DNA of 64,000 nucleotides from Polyangiaceae bacterium (GTDB taxonomy: Bacteria > Myxococcota_A > Polyangia > Polyangiales > Polyangiaceae): the NCBI GenBank assembly GCA_016712345.1, contig JADJRH010000001.1:4340001-4404000 (forward strand), written 5' to 3'. The notes beneath the pieces were generated by a model. That model was not told the DNA's origin, did no database searches, and saw only the letters and a list, made by a program, of their open reading frames with translations. A program made the translations under genes and the position numbers. Position 1 is the stretch's first letter. Each line of letters starts with the position of its first letter. Below, in pieces: positions 1-8,955 of this stretch.

Positions 1-457
1 GCCTTCGGGCGGTGCGAGCCCGGCCGTGACAAAAGAGCCCGAAGCGCCGGAGCCGGCCGATCTCGTCAAACAGGACGTGAGCGTGGGAACGGGCGTTGAG
101 GCGAAAGACGGCGACAAGGTGTGGGTACACTACACGGGCAAACTCGCCAAAAACGGAAAGCAGTTTGACTCATCGGTGGGCAAAGATCCTTTCCCGTTTA
201 CCATTGGTCAGAGCGAGGTGATCAAAGGGTGGGATCTGGGCGTTCCCGGCATGAAAGTGGGTGGAAAACGCAAACTGACAATCCCCTCCAAGTTGGGCTA
301 CGGCGCGGCGGGGTTTCCACCTGACATTCCGCCCAACGCGACCTTGATGTTTGATGTGGAGTTGCTGAGTGTGGGGAGCCCGCCTGGAAAAGCGGACGAC
401 AAAAAAGAAGAGAAAAAAGAAAATTCGCAGGCTGACAAAAAGCCCGAAAAGAAGTGA
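1..457 (+). CDS. FKBP-type peptidyl-prolyl cis-trans isomerase, 5' end outside window
   Basis: Catalyses cis-trans isomerisation of peptidyl-proline bonds. The FKBP fold is clear: 'VWVHYTGKL', 'FDSS', 'FTIGQSEVIKGWDLGV' and 'IPPNATLMFDVELL' are the conserved core. The frame stays open to the left edge and reads a short Pro/Ser/Gly/Ala stretch before the GTG at 26, so the true start, perhaps a lipoprotein signal, lies upstream of the window. The last 25 residues are a Lys/Glu-rich tail, probably disordered. It is convergent with the aminotransferase gene, with only 22 bases between the stops. The family is certain; the cellular location is inferred. Confidence 0.88.
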   Translation, partial: PSGGASPAVTKEPEAPEPADLVKQDVSVGTGVEAKDGDKVWVHYTGKLAKNGKQFDSSVGKDPFPFTIGQSEVIKGWDLGVPGMKVGGKRKLTIPSKLGYGAAGFPPDIPPNATLMFDVELLSVGSPPGKADDKKEEKKENSQADKKPEKK

Positions 458-479
458 ATTGTTGGCTTGCGCGTGGCCT

Positions 480-1577
480 CTATTCTAAAACGTTTTTGAG
501 GGCACGGAGAAATGATGTGTACACTTCAATAGGGTAGTCGCCCATGTGGAAAATGCGAAACAGTTTGTTCGAGAGCTTTCCCTGGGCCGAATAAATTTCA
601 AACGTGTGACCGTCCACTTCATGGGTAGATAGAGCCTCTGCCATTTGGGCATAGGTTGTTTTTGCTGGAATGTGGAGGGCCGTGCCGATAGATTGGAGCG
701 GCTGCCCGGGCCAGCGCGCAATGGTTAACCCAAGCGCTTCATACCCCTTGCGCAGAATGTTGCAGCGCTCTTTGTAGACGGCGTGTCTACCCATGACGCC
801 GCCCTCTTTTTGAAGCGTTTCAAGCGCGGCCACCACCTGGCAAATGCTCATTGGGTCAATGGTGTAAGGGTGGGATCCGGCGACCTGCGCTTTCCATACT
901 TTGTAAAGTTCAAGGCTGGGAGCGCGGGCTGGAATGGTCGCCATGGCTTCCATGAGATCTTTGCGAACGAGCGCCATTGTCAGGTTGGGATGGCTGTGAA
1001 GCCCTTTGTTGCACGAGCCCATGACGGCATGAACGTTCCACGCCGCCAGGTCTACCGGTTCTACAAAGAGGGTGCTGATGCCGTCCATTAACAATTTTTG
1101 GCCATATCGACGGGTAATTTCACCAATTTCGGCAACCGGGTTGAGGGTGCATGTGGATGTTCCACCGTGCACAACGGCGACGGAGTGGACTTGACCCTCG
1201 GCGCACAGTTCTTCGATTTTGTTGAGGTCGGGCCGCTCACCGTAGGGTAGGTCTATATCAACAACGTTTTGACCGAGCGCCCGCGCAAATTCTAAAATTC
1301 GGTCGCCGTAGGCGCCATTTCGAATAACAAGCAGTCGTTCTGTTGGGCGCAAACACGATCCCAAAACGGCTGCCATGGAGGTGGACCCGGAGCCGGTAAG
1401 CAATACCGCTTCATAGTCGTGAGCACCAAGCGCTTGGACAATGCCGTTTCGAGCGTTTGAAAGCAGTGGTTCAAAAGCGGGGCCCCGCGGAACAATGGGG
1501 TTTGCACCGTAGGTTTGGGAAACCCGATTGACTGCTTCAGGCAGATGAAAAACCGCGGGCGTGAGGGATACTTTCAT
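480..1577 (-). CDS. Class V PLP-dependent aminotransferase
   Basis: 365 aa fold-type I aminotransferase related to serine-pyruvate and 2-aminoethylphosphonate-pyruvate transaminases. The Gly/Ser phosphate-binding loop 'TGSGSTSM' lies near residues 61-68, the aspartate for the PLP ring nitrogen in 'MDGIS' near 165, and the Schiff-base lysine in 'GSCNKGLHSHPN' at about K191. Length is normal for the family. The substrate cannot be told from sequence; no phosphonate genes adjoin it. The stop is 12 bases upstream of the start of... the same-strand helicase stop (1590 end), that is, it lies just downstream of pcrA on the same strand, so co-transcription with the helicase is possible. Confidence 0.85.
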   Translation of the reverse strand: MKVSLTPAVFHLPEAVNRVSQTYGANPIVPRGPAFEPLLSNARNGIVQALGAHDYEAVLLTGSGSTSMAAVLGSCLRPTERLLVIRNGAYGDRILEFARALGQNVVDIDLPYGERPDLNKIEELCAEGQVHSVAVVHGGTSTCTLNPVAEIGEITRRYGQKLLMDGISTLFVEPVDLAAWNVHAVMGSCNKGLHSHPNLTMALVRKDLMEAMATIPARAPSLELYKVWKAQVAGSHPYTIDPMSICQVVAALETLQKEGGVMGRHAVYKERCNILRKGYEALGLTIARWPGQPLQSIGTALHIPAKTTYAQMAEALSTHEVDGHTFEIYSAQGKLSNKLFRIFHMGDYPIEVYTSFLRALKNVLE

Positions 1578-1589
1578 GGGTAGATTTGC

Positions 1590-4109
1590 CTAGTCAACAT
1601 CGATAAAACGTAAGAAGCGCGACTTGATGCGCTTTTTTCCGTGACCTGAAAATCGAACAGTGACGGCGGGGTCAGGCCCGGGGTCAACCGATTCTACCAC
1701 GCCGACGCCGAAAATGTCGTGGGTAACGCGTCCGCCGATGGCCATGTTGGAAGAGCCGCGAACGTCGGAGTCGCGCTCCACATAGCGTTCACCGGGTTGC
1801 ACGACTTGACGTGCTGCGCGAGCCGCGGCAAAAGTGGAACGCGATTGGGGTAGAGGTTCGGGCTTGGCGTTTGGGCGGCCCACATAAACAGCCGTTTTTG
1901 AGGGCGGAGGCGGTTCTGAAACGCGTTTGGGTAGAAACGATTGTTGCCGATCTTCTGAATGGGTGGACGGCTCTATAACACGTTTGGGTAGAAACGATTG
2001 TTGTTCTTCGTGCGCGCGAGAAGTTGGCTCGGAAACCGGTTTGCGATCCTGCGGATGTACCCAATCTTTTCCGCGAGCAAATCCAAAACTGTTGCCCGAA
2101 AAAGTGTTTGCAAACGTGCGCGCTCTGTCGCCCATGAGCGCAGCGGCCGGGGTGGCCATGTTGCGGTAGGAGCCTTTGGGTAGATCGGTTAGAAAACGGC
2201 TGGGTAGACCGTAACGTGTCTGACCAAAAATGGCGCGGCGTGAGGCATGGGTGATCACGAGTTGACGGCGCGCTCGGGTGACTGCGACATAGGCCAGACG
2301 CCGCTCTTCTTCGAGGTCGTCGCCGCGTTTTGGATCGATCGCTTTGAATGGGAAGAGGTCTTCTTCCATACCGGTGATAAACACCGTGTCAAATTCGAGC
2401 CCTTTTGCGGCATGCACCGTCATGAGGGCCACGCGAGGCGCCTCTTCAATGGTGTCGGCGTCGGACGTGAGCGACACTCGTTCAAGATAGCCGTCGAGTG
2501 TTGGAATTTGATCTTCGGCGCGCGCTTCTTCTTCGTAGTCGACAATCGACTGAATTAACTCGTTGACGTTGAGGATGCGCGCTTCACTCTCGGCGGTGTC
2601 TTCTTGTTCGAGCATTTTTTGATAACCCGAACGCTCAAGAACCGCTTCACACAACTCACTCGGGGCCGCCGTTTGAGCCTCTTTCATGAGGTCTTCGAGC
2701 AGTTCTCGAAATGCCGAGAGGCTCTTTTTGGCGGCGGTGCCAAGATTGGATGTGGCGCAGAGAGGAGCGATGGCGTCAAAGAGGGAGGTGCCGGCCAGAT
2801 TGGCTGTTTGAACCAACTTGTCGACCGTTGTTTGGCCGATCTTGCGCGAGGGAACATTGATAATCCGTTGCAGGTCGACATCACTTCGAGGGTTGCTGAC
2901 GACGCGGAGGTAGGAAAGGATGTCTTTGACTTCTGCCCGCTCAAAAAAGCGCATTCCACCTATAATTTGATAAGGAATTCGCTCCGCGCGCATCACCTCT
3001 TCAAGCACGCGGCTTTGAGCGTGGACACGGTAGAAAACGGCAATGTCGCGACCTGAAACTCCATGCTCGATGAGCGTGCGAACGTGCTCTACCACCCACC
3101 CGGCCTCATCGTGCTCGCTGTCGGCGGTGACAACAAGCACCGGTTCACCGTCTTTGTTGTCTGTCCAAAGTTCTTTGGGCTCGCGTTCGGAAGATGGTTC
3201 GATCACACCGAGTGCGGATCTGACGATGTGACCTGTCGACCGATAATTTTGCTCTAACTTGACGACGGTTGCGTCGGGGTAATCGCGCCTGAAATTGCGA
3301 ATCACCCGCACGTCGGCACCGCGCCAGCGGTAGATGCTTTGGTCATCGTCGCCGACTGTACACAGGTTTCGAGTGCGTTTTGAAAAGGCGCGAACCAGCC
3401 TGTATTGCACCTGGTTTACATCTTGAAATTCGTCCACGAGGACGTGCTCAAACCGATGGCGGATCTCTTCACCGGCGAGGCTTTTTTCGTCTTCAACAAG
3501 GCGCAATACATGGAGCAGCAGGTCGTCGAAATCAACGGCGTTGGCCTGTTTTAGATGGTGTTCATACCGCGAGAAACACTCAGCAACGGCGTCGTCGAAA
3601 AAGCCCCTTTTCTCAAACTCCGCGGGGGATCGACCTTCCTGTTTTTCGTGGTGAATGCGTGAAAGAACCTGACGGGGAGGGTACCTTTTTTCGTCAAGGT
3701 CAAGCTCTTTTAGAACGCGGTTTACAACCGATCGCTGATCTGAATCATCGTAGATGACGAAGTTTTTGGAGAGGCCCGCCGAGTCGGCGTAGCGGCGCAA
3801 AAGTCGCGAGCAGACCGAGTGAAATGTACCTACCCAGAGATCGCGCGTGAGGTCTTCACCCACGAGCGAGGTGAGGCGATGTTTCATTTCACCGGCAGCT
3901 TTGTTGGTGAACGTCACAGCCAAAATGCGATAGGGAGCTACTCGGTGAACCGCCAAAAGGCTTGCAATGCGGTACACAATGACGCGCGTTTTTCCGCTGC
4001 CGGCGCCGGCAAAAACAAGCAAAGGGCCACGCGCATGCCGAACCGCTTCGGTTTGAGGCTCGTTGAGATTGTCGGGAGGCGAATACGTTGCCTGTCCGTG
4101 GAGAGTCAC
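1590..4109 (-). CDS. pcrA: ATP-dependent 3'-5' DNA helicase, UvrD/PcrA family
   Basis: Superfamily 1A helicase, 839 aa, acting in mismatch and excision repair and in clearing RecA or RNA polymerase. All motifs are present: Q motif 'LNEPQTEAV', Walker A 'GAGSGKT' near residue 36, Walker B 'VDEFQDVN', motif III 'GDDDQSIYRWRGAD', motif IV 'LEQNYRST', motif V 'MTVHAAKGLEF' and motif VI 'YVAVTRARRQL'. The C-terminal 45 residues form the Tudor-like domain of PcrA/UvrD (GGRVTHDIFGVGVV). Between them is a low-complexity linker with two copies of 'QQSFLPKRV' about 17 residues apart. The start is GTG at 4109. It is divergent from the ATP-grasp gene at 4227. Confidence 0.95.
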   Translation of the reverse strand: MTLHGQATYSPPDNLNEPQTEAVRHARGPLLVFAGAGSGKTRVIVYRIASLLAVHRVAPYRILAVTFTNKAAGEMKHRLTSLVGEDLTRDLWVGTFHSVCSRLLRRYADSAGLSKNFVIYDDSDQRSVVNRVLKELDLDEKRYPPRQVLSRIHHEKQEGRSPAEFEKRGFFDDAVAECFSRYEHHLKQANAVDFDDLLLHVLRLVEDEKSLAGEEIRHRFEHVLVDEFQDVNQVQYRLVRAFSKRTRNLCTVGDDDQSIYRWRGADVRVIRNFRRDYPDATVVKLEQNYRSTGHIVRSALGVIEPSSEREPKELWTDNKDGEPVLVVTADSEHDEAGWVVEHVRTLIEHGVSGRDIAVFYRVHAQSRVLEEVMRAERIPYQIIGGMRFFERAEVKDILSYLRVVSNPRSDVDLQRIINVPSRKIGQTTVDKLVQTANLAGTSLFDAIAPLCATSNLGTAAKKSLSAFRELLEDLMKEAQTAAPSELCEAVLERSGYQKMLEQEDTAESEARILNVNELIQSIVDYEEEARAEDQIPTLDGYLERVSLTSDADTIEEAPRVALMTVHAAKGLEFDTVFITGMEEDLFPFKAIDPKRGDDLEEERRLAYVAVTRARRQLVITHASRRAIFGQTRYGLPSRFLTDLPKGSYRNMATPAAALMGDRARTFANTFSGNSFGFARGKDWVHPQDRKPVSEPTSRAHEEQQSFLPKRVIEPSTHSEDRQQSFLPKRVSEPPPPSKTAVYVGRPNAKPEPLPQSRSTFAAARAARQVVQPGERYVERDSDVRGSSNMAIGGRVTHDIFGVGVVESVDPGPDPAVTVRFSGHGKKRIKSRFLRFIDVD

Positions 4110-4226
4110 GCGCCCGCGTTAGCATTTCACTGAGCCGACGGGCAGGGTGTTTTTCGCGCAACGGGTTTCGTAGACGCGGCGGGCCGAAAAGCCTACTGTG
4201 CGTTTGCGGCTCGATAGGTCGCGTTT

Positions 4227-5673
4227 ATGCGAATTGCCCTCTCGTACTCACATCGATTGAAACGCTCATCGGACGACCCTCAGCCCGAATCGAGTGGCAT
4301 CGTGGATCATCTTGCGACGGCCCTTAAAAAACTGGGGCATGAGGTGGAGCTGATTGAGGCGTCGGGGTCGCTTGCTCGTTTTATCGCCCGGCTTGAGGCG
4401 ATGCCGCCCGCATTGACAATTCACTTGGGAGATCTGTCCGGGGATGCAGGCCGGGAAGACTTGTTTCAGGCTATTTTTGATGAACTTGGCCTGCCCTACA
4501 TGAGTCCGAGCATGAAAATGGTGAGCCCGTTGATTGAGGCTCTGGCGCTCGGTCGCGGGCTCGACGACGCCGTGCGCGATTTGGTGCGGGATGCCTGCAA
4601 AAAACACAACCTGTTCGAGCGGCCCGGCGCTCCGGTGCGGAGTCCCAAAAAAGCGTTGCGAGTGGGGCTCACTTTCAACATGAAGCGTGAGTACACAGAG
4701 CAACAGGCCGAGTTTGACGCACCCACAACGATTGATGCCATTGCAAAGGCGATCGAAGCGTTGGGGCACACAGTGGTGCTTCTTGAGGCCGATTCCGACT
4801 TGCCGATGTCGCTCGCCGCGGCGTCTTTGGATGTGGTGTTTAACGTGGCAGAAGGGTTTCGCGGAAGAGGTCGCGAAGCGCAGGTGCCGGCGCTCTGCGA
4901 GATGTTGGGGATCCCGTATACAGGGTCGGATCCAAGCACACTTTCGATTTGTCTCGCAAAAAAATCTCACCAAACAGATCTTGAAAGCCGCGGGGATCGA
5001 CACGCCTGAATGGCAGCTCTGCGCGACGGGTCGTGAAAAGCTGAAGGCGTTTCGATATCCGGTGATCGTAAAGCCCAATGCCGAAGGAACCTCCAAAGGG
5101 ATTACAGCCGCTTCTGTGGTGCACGACGAAGCCTCTGCCCGGGCCGCGGTGCGAACACTTGTTGAAAAATACGATCAACCGGCGCTGATCGAAGAGTACA
5201 TTCAAGGTAGGGAGTTTACCGTGGGGCTGATTGGTGAAAAGCGGCCTCGTGTACTCCCGATCATGGAGATCGTGTTTTTGTCCGGTTCAAAAACGCCTGT
5301 ATACGGTTTTGAGGAAAAGAAAGAATTTACCGATCGCGTTCGCAACGACTGCCCGGCTGTACTCACCGGTGCCGAACAAAAAAAGCTTGAAAAAGTAGCT
5401 CGTGACACGTTTTCAGCGTTGGATTGTCGCGATGTGGCAAGGGTGGATATTCGCGTTGATGCGAGTGGGACTCCCTACGTGATTGAGGTCAATCCATTGC
5501 CGGGCCTTGCCCCCGACTTTTCAGATCTGGCTGTGATTGCCAAACAGGCTGGAATGGATCACAAAACCCTCGTTGGGGAGATTTTAGCTGGCGCGATAAA
5601 ACGGCGTGATCAAGAACGCTCCGCTCGCGCTCCTGAAAAAGGGCCGACAACTTTGGTTCCCCCGGCCGGGTGA
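4227..5673 (+). pseudogene. ddl: D-alanine-D-alanine ligase-like ATP-grasp protein, frameshifted
   Basis: The reading frame starts at ATG 4227 and breaks in an A7 run (4958-4964); the C-terminal half continues one frame over to 5673. Taking one A away restores 'LSICLAKNLTKQILKAAG', which matches Ddl, giving about 481 aa. The C-terminal half has ATP-grasp signatures: 'YPVIVKPNAEGTSKG', 'ALIEEYIQGREFTVGL' and 'VIEVNPLPGL'. The first ~135 residues are an extra pre-ATP-grasp-like domain resembling the second one (both carry a 'LKKLGHEVELIEA'-type strand), so the N-terminal domain looks duplicated. The break could be a sequencing error, a real mutation or transcriptional slippage. It may not be the housekeeping Ddl. 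The downstream peptidase starts 7 bases after the stop. Confidence 0.82.
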
Positions 5674-5680
5674 ACTTGTT

Positions 5681-6859
5681 ATGGCAACCAAGCACAAAGT
5701 TACGCATAAAGACGTGTTGAGGCCGCGAATTCGCGACTTGGGGCTCTTGATTGGGCGCTTTCCAACAGGGCCCTACAACGCCATTACCGATGTTCCGGGT
5801 GTACGCGTTGGGCATGTGACAAAGGTGAGCGGCGAGGGGCCGCTTGTGCCCGGAAAAGGTCCGGTACGCACAGGGGTAACCGCTGTTCTGCCGGCGTCGG
5901 GCGACGTGTTTCTAAAGCGCGTTTTTGCGTCGGGACACGTGCTGAACGGCGCGGGTGAAATGATGGGACTTGCCCAGGTGGACGAATGGGGGTTGTGTGA
6001 AACTCCCATTCTGCTCTGCGATACGCTTGCGGTGGGGCGCGTGGCCGACGCAACGGTCGCTTGGATGAGCAAACGTCACCCGGGAATCGGCGGTGATGAT
6101 GATGTGGTGTTGCCCGTTGTCGGTGAGTGCGATGACAGTTATCTAAACGATGCCGTGGGGCGGCACATTAGCGAAAACGACGTAAAAACAGCCTTGGAAA
6201 CGGCAAAGTCGGGCCCAGTTGCCGAGGGAAACGTGGGTGCCGGAACAGGCATGCAGTCGTTTGACTTTTCGGGTGGAATCGGCACTTCGAGTCGCATTGT
6301 TCGAATTGCGGGGGTCGATTGTGTACTCGGGTCGCTCGTGCTTTCAAACTTTGGGTCTCTTGAAAACCTGAAAGTCGGCGGTGTGCCGGTGGGTGAAATT
6401 CTGGAGTCAAAGTTTTCACATGTTCCGCGGCGCGGTCCGGCGGGTTCAATCATTGTGCTCCTGGCTACCGATGTGCCGCTTGTTCACCGTCAACTCACGC
6501 GTTTGTGTCGCAGAGCGGCTCTTGCAATTGGGCGTTGCGGGGGATATGTGGCGCACAATTCTGGGGAGTTCATTTTCTCGTGGAGCACCTTTAACCGTGT
6601 TCCGCGGCGGCGGCCGCACGGTCGTTATCGAGCCGAGGTTGTGCTTGATACAGCGCTTGATCCGTTGCACGAAGCGGCGGTTGACGTGGTGGAAGAGGCA
6701 ATCATGAATGCGCTCTGTGCGGGGGTGGCAGTGATTGGCCACAGCGGACATTTGGCTCCGCCCTTTCCGGTGGACGAGGTCAAGCGTCTTCTTCGTAAGT
6801 ACCATCCATTCGTTAAAAACAGGGGCACCATGGCTGACAAAAAAGCCCCCGCTTCATAA
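5681..6859 (+). CDS. P1 family (DmpA/BapA-like) aminopeptidase
   Basis: 392 aa N-terminal-nucleophile hydrolase of the L-aminopeptidase/D-esterase family. 'DVPGVRVGHVT' opens the domain; 'GNVGAGTGM' and 'GGIGTSSR' follow; 'AGSIIVLLATDVPL' holds the self-cleavage site, predicted between G255 and S256, with S256 the new N-terminal nucleophile (G249/S250 in DmpA, so well aligned). ATG 5681 was preferred over an upstream ATG at 5606 because the extra residues lie inside the preceding gene and have no family counterpart. It follows the ligase-like gene by 7 bases, so the two are probably one operon; D-amino-acid peptides as shared chemistry is only a guess. Confidence 0.9.
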   Translation: MATKHKVTHKDVLRPRIRDLGLLIGRFPTGPYNAITDVPGVRVGHVTKVSGEGPLVPGKGPVRTGVTAVLPASGDVFLKRVFASGHVLNGAGEMMGLAQVDEWGLCETPILLCDTLAVGRVADATVAWMSKRHPGIGGDDDVVLPVVGECDDSYLNDAVGRHISENDVKTALETAKSGPVAEGNVGAGTGMQSFDFSGGIGTSSRIVRIAGVDCVLGSLVLSNFGSLENLKVGGVPVGEILESKFSHVPRRGPAGSIIVLLATDVPLVHRQLTRLCRRAALAIGRCGGYVAHNSGEFIFSWSTFNRVPRRRPHGRYRAEVVLDTALDPLHEAAVDVVEEAIMNALCAGVAVIGHSGHLAPPFPVDEVKRLLRKYHPFVKNRGTMADKKAPAS

Positions 6860-6902
6860 CTTGGGCCGCGCGGGGCGGTCCTGTGATAGTCCATGATCCG
6901 AG

Positions 6903-8234
6903 ATGGCTCGTTCAATTCGATGGTCGCTCGCGATCGCCGCGTCGGTTGCCGCATGTGTACCCTTGGCGTCTTTTGCGCTTGCCGATGCGCTCGATCCGAA
7001 CATGCCACACACCGTTTCGGTGGGCGCTCCCAAAGGTGCGGCTGCGAGCGATCGGGTTGACTCAAAGCGAACCGGCTTGTCTAAAACCAAGCTGCCTTCT
7101 CAGCCCAAAGAAGTGTTCAGGCGCGCGCTCCCGAGTGGAACCTCGTACGCGCCGCTTATCGACGATCAGGGGCGCCTTACCTTTGCGCTCACAACCTCGC
7201 TCGTAGTGCGTTGGTCGAGCGAAGGCAAAGAACTGTGGAGGGTGCAATTGCCCGCATCCACCGGTTCATCGGTCACGGTTGCGGCGCCGCCTGTCATTCT
7301 GGCCAACGGCAACATCGCTGTTGTGACGTCGCTTGGCGAATTGGTGATGATCTCGCCGACGGGCACCATTCGAAGCACAACGGCGCTTGGAGTAAGCACT
7401 TCAACAGGTGTGCGTGAGGGCGGTGTGACGCCGCTTGCGCTAGACAACGGTGGCATTGCAATTGCCGCGAATCGAACGTTGATTGAGCTTTCGGCCGATG
7501 GCTCGGTGCGCGCGCGGGCAACGCTCGACGAGGCTGCGGCGGGCGCTCTGTTGCCGGGGCCCGAAGGTACACTTGTGACAACCGCATCCGGTACTGTGTA
7601 CTCATTCAAGCCACCCGGGGCCCCGCGTAAAGTAGGCAGTTTTGGGGGCGCTCTGCGCAAAGGTGCGGTGCGCGCAGACGATCGCACGCTGCTCGCGGTG
7701 GTGGATAATCGACGGATTGTGGCTTTGGATATTCCCACCGGATCTACCCATACGCGCGCCTCAGCGGGTTTATTGCTCGGCGGGTTTGACGGTCCGGTTG
7801 CTGTTGGAAAAGGTGGCACGGCGGTGACCGGTGCGTACGCCGGATTGATACTCGCTTTTGATTCTACCGGTGCCGAAAAAACGCGAATTTCAGTGGATCC
7901 TTCGTCTGGATTTGGTTTGCCCGACGGCGGAGCACCCGCGTCGTCCACGTCGCCTATGGCTCCTCCACCTTACCCCGGCGGGCCCGGATTCGGAGTTCTC
8001 TCGGCATTTCCAACTGTGGACATGAGGCCAAGTCCTGCCGTGCTGGTGGATGCCGATGGGCGCATCGCGTTTGCCCGCGCGAGCGGCCGGGTGGGCATTG
8101 TGAGCCCCGAGGGCAACATGACTTTGCTGGGCGAACGCGTCTGCAATCGGCCCGGCTCGCTTCAGCCCGCCGGCAACAAGAAATTGCTTGTCACGTGTGA
8201 TGAGGGCACCGTGGTGCTGTTTGCGGACCCGTAA
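6903..8234 (+). CDS. Secreted PQQ-like beta-propeller protein
   Basis: 443 aa. An N-terminal signal peptide (basic 'MARSIR', hydrophobic core, cleavage likely after 'ASFALA') is followed by repeated blades of the PQQ/YVTN type, such as 'LTTSLVVRWSSEGKELWRV', 'GNIAVVTSLGELVMIS', 'GIAIAANRTLIELSADGSV' and 'TLLAVVDNRRIVALDI'. A Pro/Ser-rich loop occurs near residues 340-365. The protein most likely sits in the periplasm or at the surface as a binding scaffold; no catalytic residues were seen. Start ATG 6903; 43 bases separate it from the peptidase gene. Confidence 0.75.
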   Translation: MARSIRWSLAIAASVAACVPLASFALADALDPNMPHTVSVGAPKGAAASDRVDSKRTGLSKTKLPSQPKEVFRRALPSGTSYAPLIDDQGRLTFALTTSLVVRWSSEGKELWRVQLPASTGSSVTVAAPPVILANGNIAVVTSLGELVMISPTGTIRSTTALGVSTSTGVREGGVTPLALDNGGIAIAANRTLIELSADGSVRARATLDEAAAGALLPGPEGTLVTTASGTVYSFKPPGAPRKVGSFGGALRKGAVRADDRTLLAVVDNRRIVALDIPTGSTHTRASAGLLLGGFDGPVAVGKGGTAVTGAYAGLILAFDSTGAEKTRISVDPSSGFGLPDGGAPASSTSPMAPPPYPGGPGFGVLSAFPTVDMRPSPAVLVDADGRIAFARASGRVGIVSPEGNMTLLGERVCNRPGSLQPAGNKKLLVTCDEGTVVLFADP

Positions 8235-8265
8235 TTATTGCTGACCAAACGTCGCGTACTTTTTC

Positions 8266-8294
8266 TTGACACGGTGAGTCGTAACGACTAACTG
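8266..8294 (+). promoter_or_regulatory. Possible sigma70-type promoter
   Basis: A perfect TTGACA at 8266-8271 lies 39 bases from the small gene at 8305. A 17-base spacer leads to TAACTG, a poor -10 match. A short inverted repeat (AGTCG...CGACT, 8277-8289) overlaps the spacer. Support is limited to the -35 match and position. Confidence 0.25.
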
Positions 8295-8304
8295 CCCGCG
8301 CCCA

Positions 8305-8499
8305 ATGGAGTTAGATGCATCGTGTCTTCGCTGGGCCCGCGTTGAAAATCTCGAACGACTCGCGCGCGCCCTTCGTGTTTCGCCGCCCATCCACAAGCGT
8401 CACAATCGTGAAGCGTACCATCGTGCTCTTGTTCGGCTGGTTTTGAAGGCTCTTGAAGAGCCGCGTCGAACTGCCCGGGCCGACTACGCGTCGATCTGA
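8305..8499 (+). CDS. Small protein, 64 aa, unknown function
   Basis: 64 residues with two amphipathic helical stretches ('VENLERLARALRV' and 'YHRALVRLVLKALEE') and a basic tail. The Leu/Ala/Arg-rich composition looks like a folded helical protein rather than random translation. It has a promoter-like TTGACA upstream and a terminator-like hairpin 38 bases downstream. No known family is recognised. No clear ribosome binding site precedes ATG 8305. Confidence 0.5.
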   Translation: MELDASCLRWARVENLERLARALRVSPPIHKRHNREAYHRALVRLVLKALEEPRRTARADYASI

Positions 8500-8536
8500 C
8501 CGCTCCGCGCCACACGAGCGCAGCGAAAGCAAACAC

Positions 8537-8571
8537 CGGGTGCCGCTTTTGGCGCCCGTTCCGCATTTTTT
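8537..8571 (+). terminator. Putative intrinsic terminator after the small gene
   Basis: An 8-bp stem (CGGGTGCC / GGCGCCCG, one G-U pair) with a six-base loop, followed seven bases later by a T6 run. A second T8 run comes at about 8582. The gap between stem and T-run is longer than usual, so function is uncertain. Confidence 0.35.
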
Positions 8572-8677
8572 CTCCCGATCGTTTTTTTTCGAAATGAAAC
8601 GGCCCCCCTTTCGCGATTTGTAAAGCGTGCGGGCGTGCCGCTTCCTTGGCCTGCGGCTGCCGCGACAAGGAGTGGTC

Positions 8678-8800
8678 ATGTTCAAACCGGTTCCACCACG
8701 TTCGTCGCGTAGGGGTGTGATGTGCGGGTTGTTGAGTGTGTTGGTGGCCGCAGCGGTTGACTCAGGTTCAGCCGAAGAGATAGAGCCTCCACTCGGGTGA
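8678..8800 (+). CDS. Candidate 40-aa peptide with signal-like N-terminus
   Basis: ATG 8678 is preceded by AAGGAG with a five-base gap, the best ribosome binding site nearby. The 40-residue product has a basic N-terminus (PPRSSRRG), a hydrophobic core (LLSVLVAAAV) and then 'DSGSAEEIEPPLG', so it resembles a signal peptide plus a very short mature part. It may be a real secreted peptide or the decayed start of a larger exported protein. No relatives are recognised. Confidence 0.35.
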   Translation: MFKPVPPRSSRRGVMCGLLSVLVAAAVDSGSAEEIEPPLG

Positions 8801-8822
8801 TTCGCGCCTGAACTGGCGGGTT

Positions 8823-8861
8823 GGAGGGGACAATATGACAGCAACGTCATTGTCCGCTTAA
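8823..8861 (+). other. Hairpin with eight-codon mini-ORF
   Basis: GGAGGGG lies five bases before an ATG (8835) that opens an eight-codon frame ending at TAA 8861. The same stretch folds into a hairpin (GGACAA..TGAC / GTCA..TTGTCC, two-base bulge). It lies 95 bases upstream of the secreted protein gene at 8956 and could be a leader/attenuator or chance. Confidence 0.2.
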
Positions 8862-8955
8862 CGCAGGTACTCGCAATTGAGGCAATTGGCGCGGGCGGCG
8901 CCGATTGTTTGATATCCGCTGTCGCTCGGTATGGCGCGTGCACTTGGGGCGCGAC

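Noticed and set aside
4958..4964. Programmed -1 frameshift at A AAA AAA in the ligase-like gene
   Set aside because: The downstream frame is +1 relative to the upstream one, so the usual -1 slip would give the wrong frame.
4266..5096. 276-codon minus-strand frame opposite the ligase-like gene
   Set aside because: Low-complexity Arg/Cys/His product; the plus strand carries clear ATP-grasp motifs.
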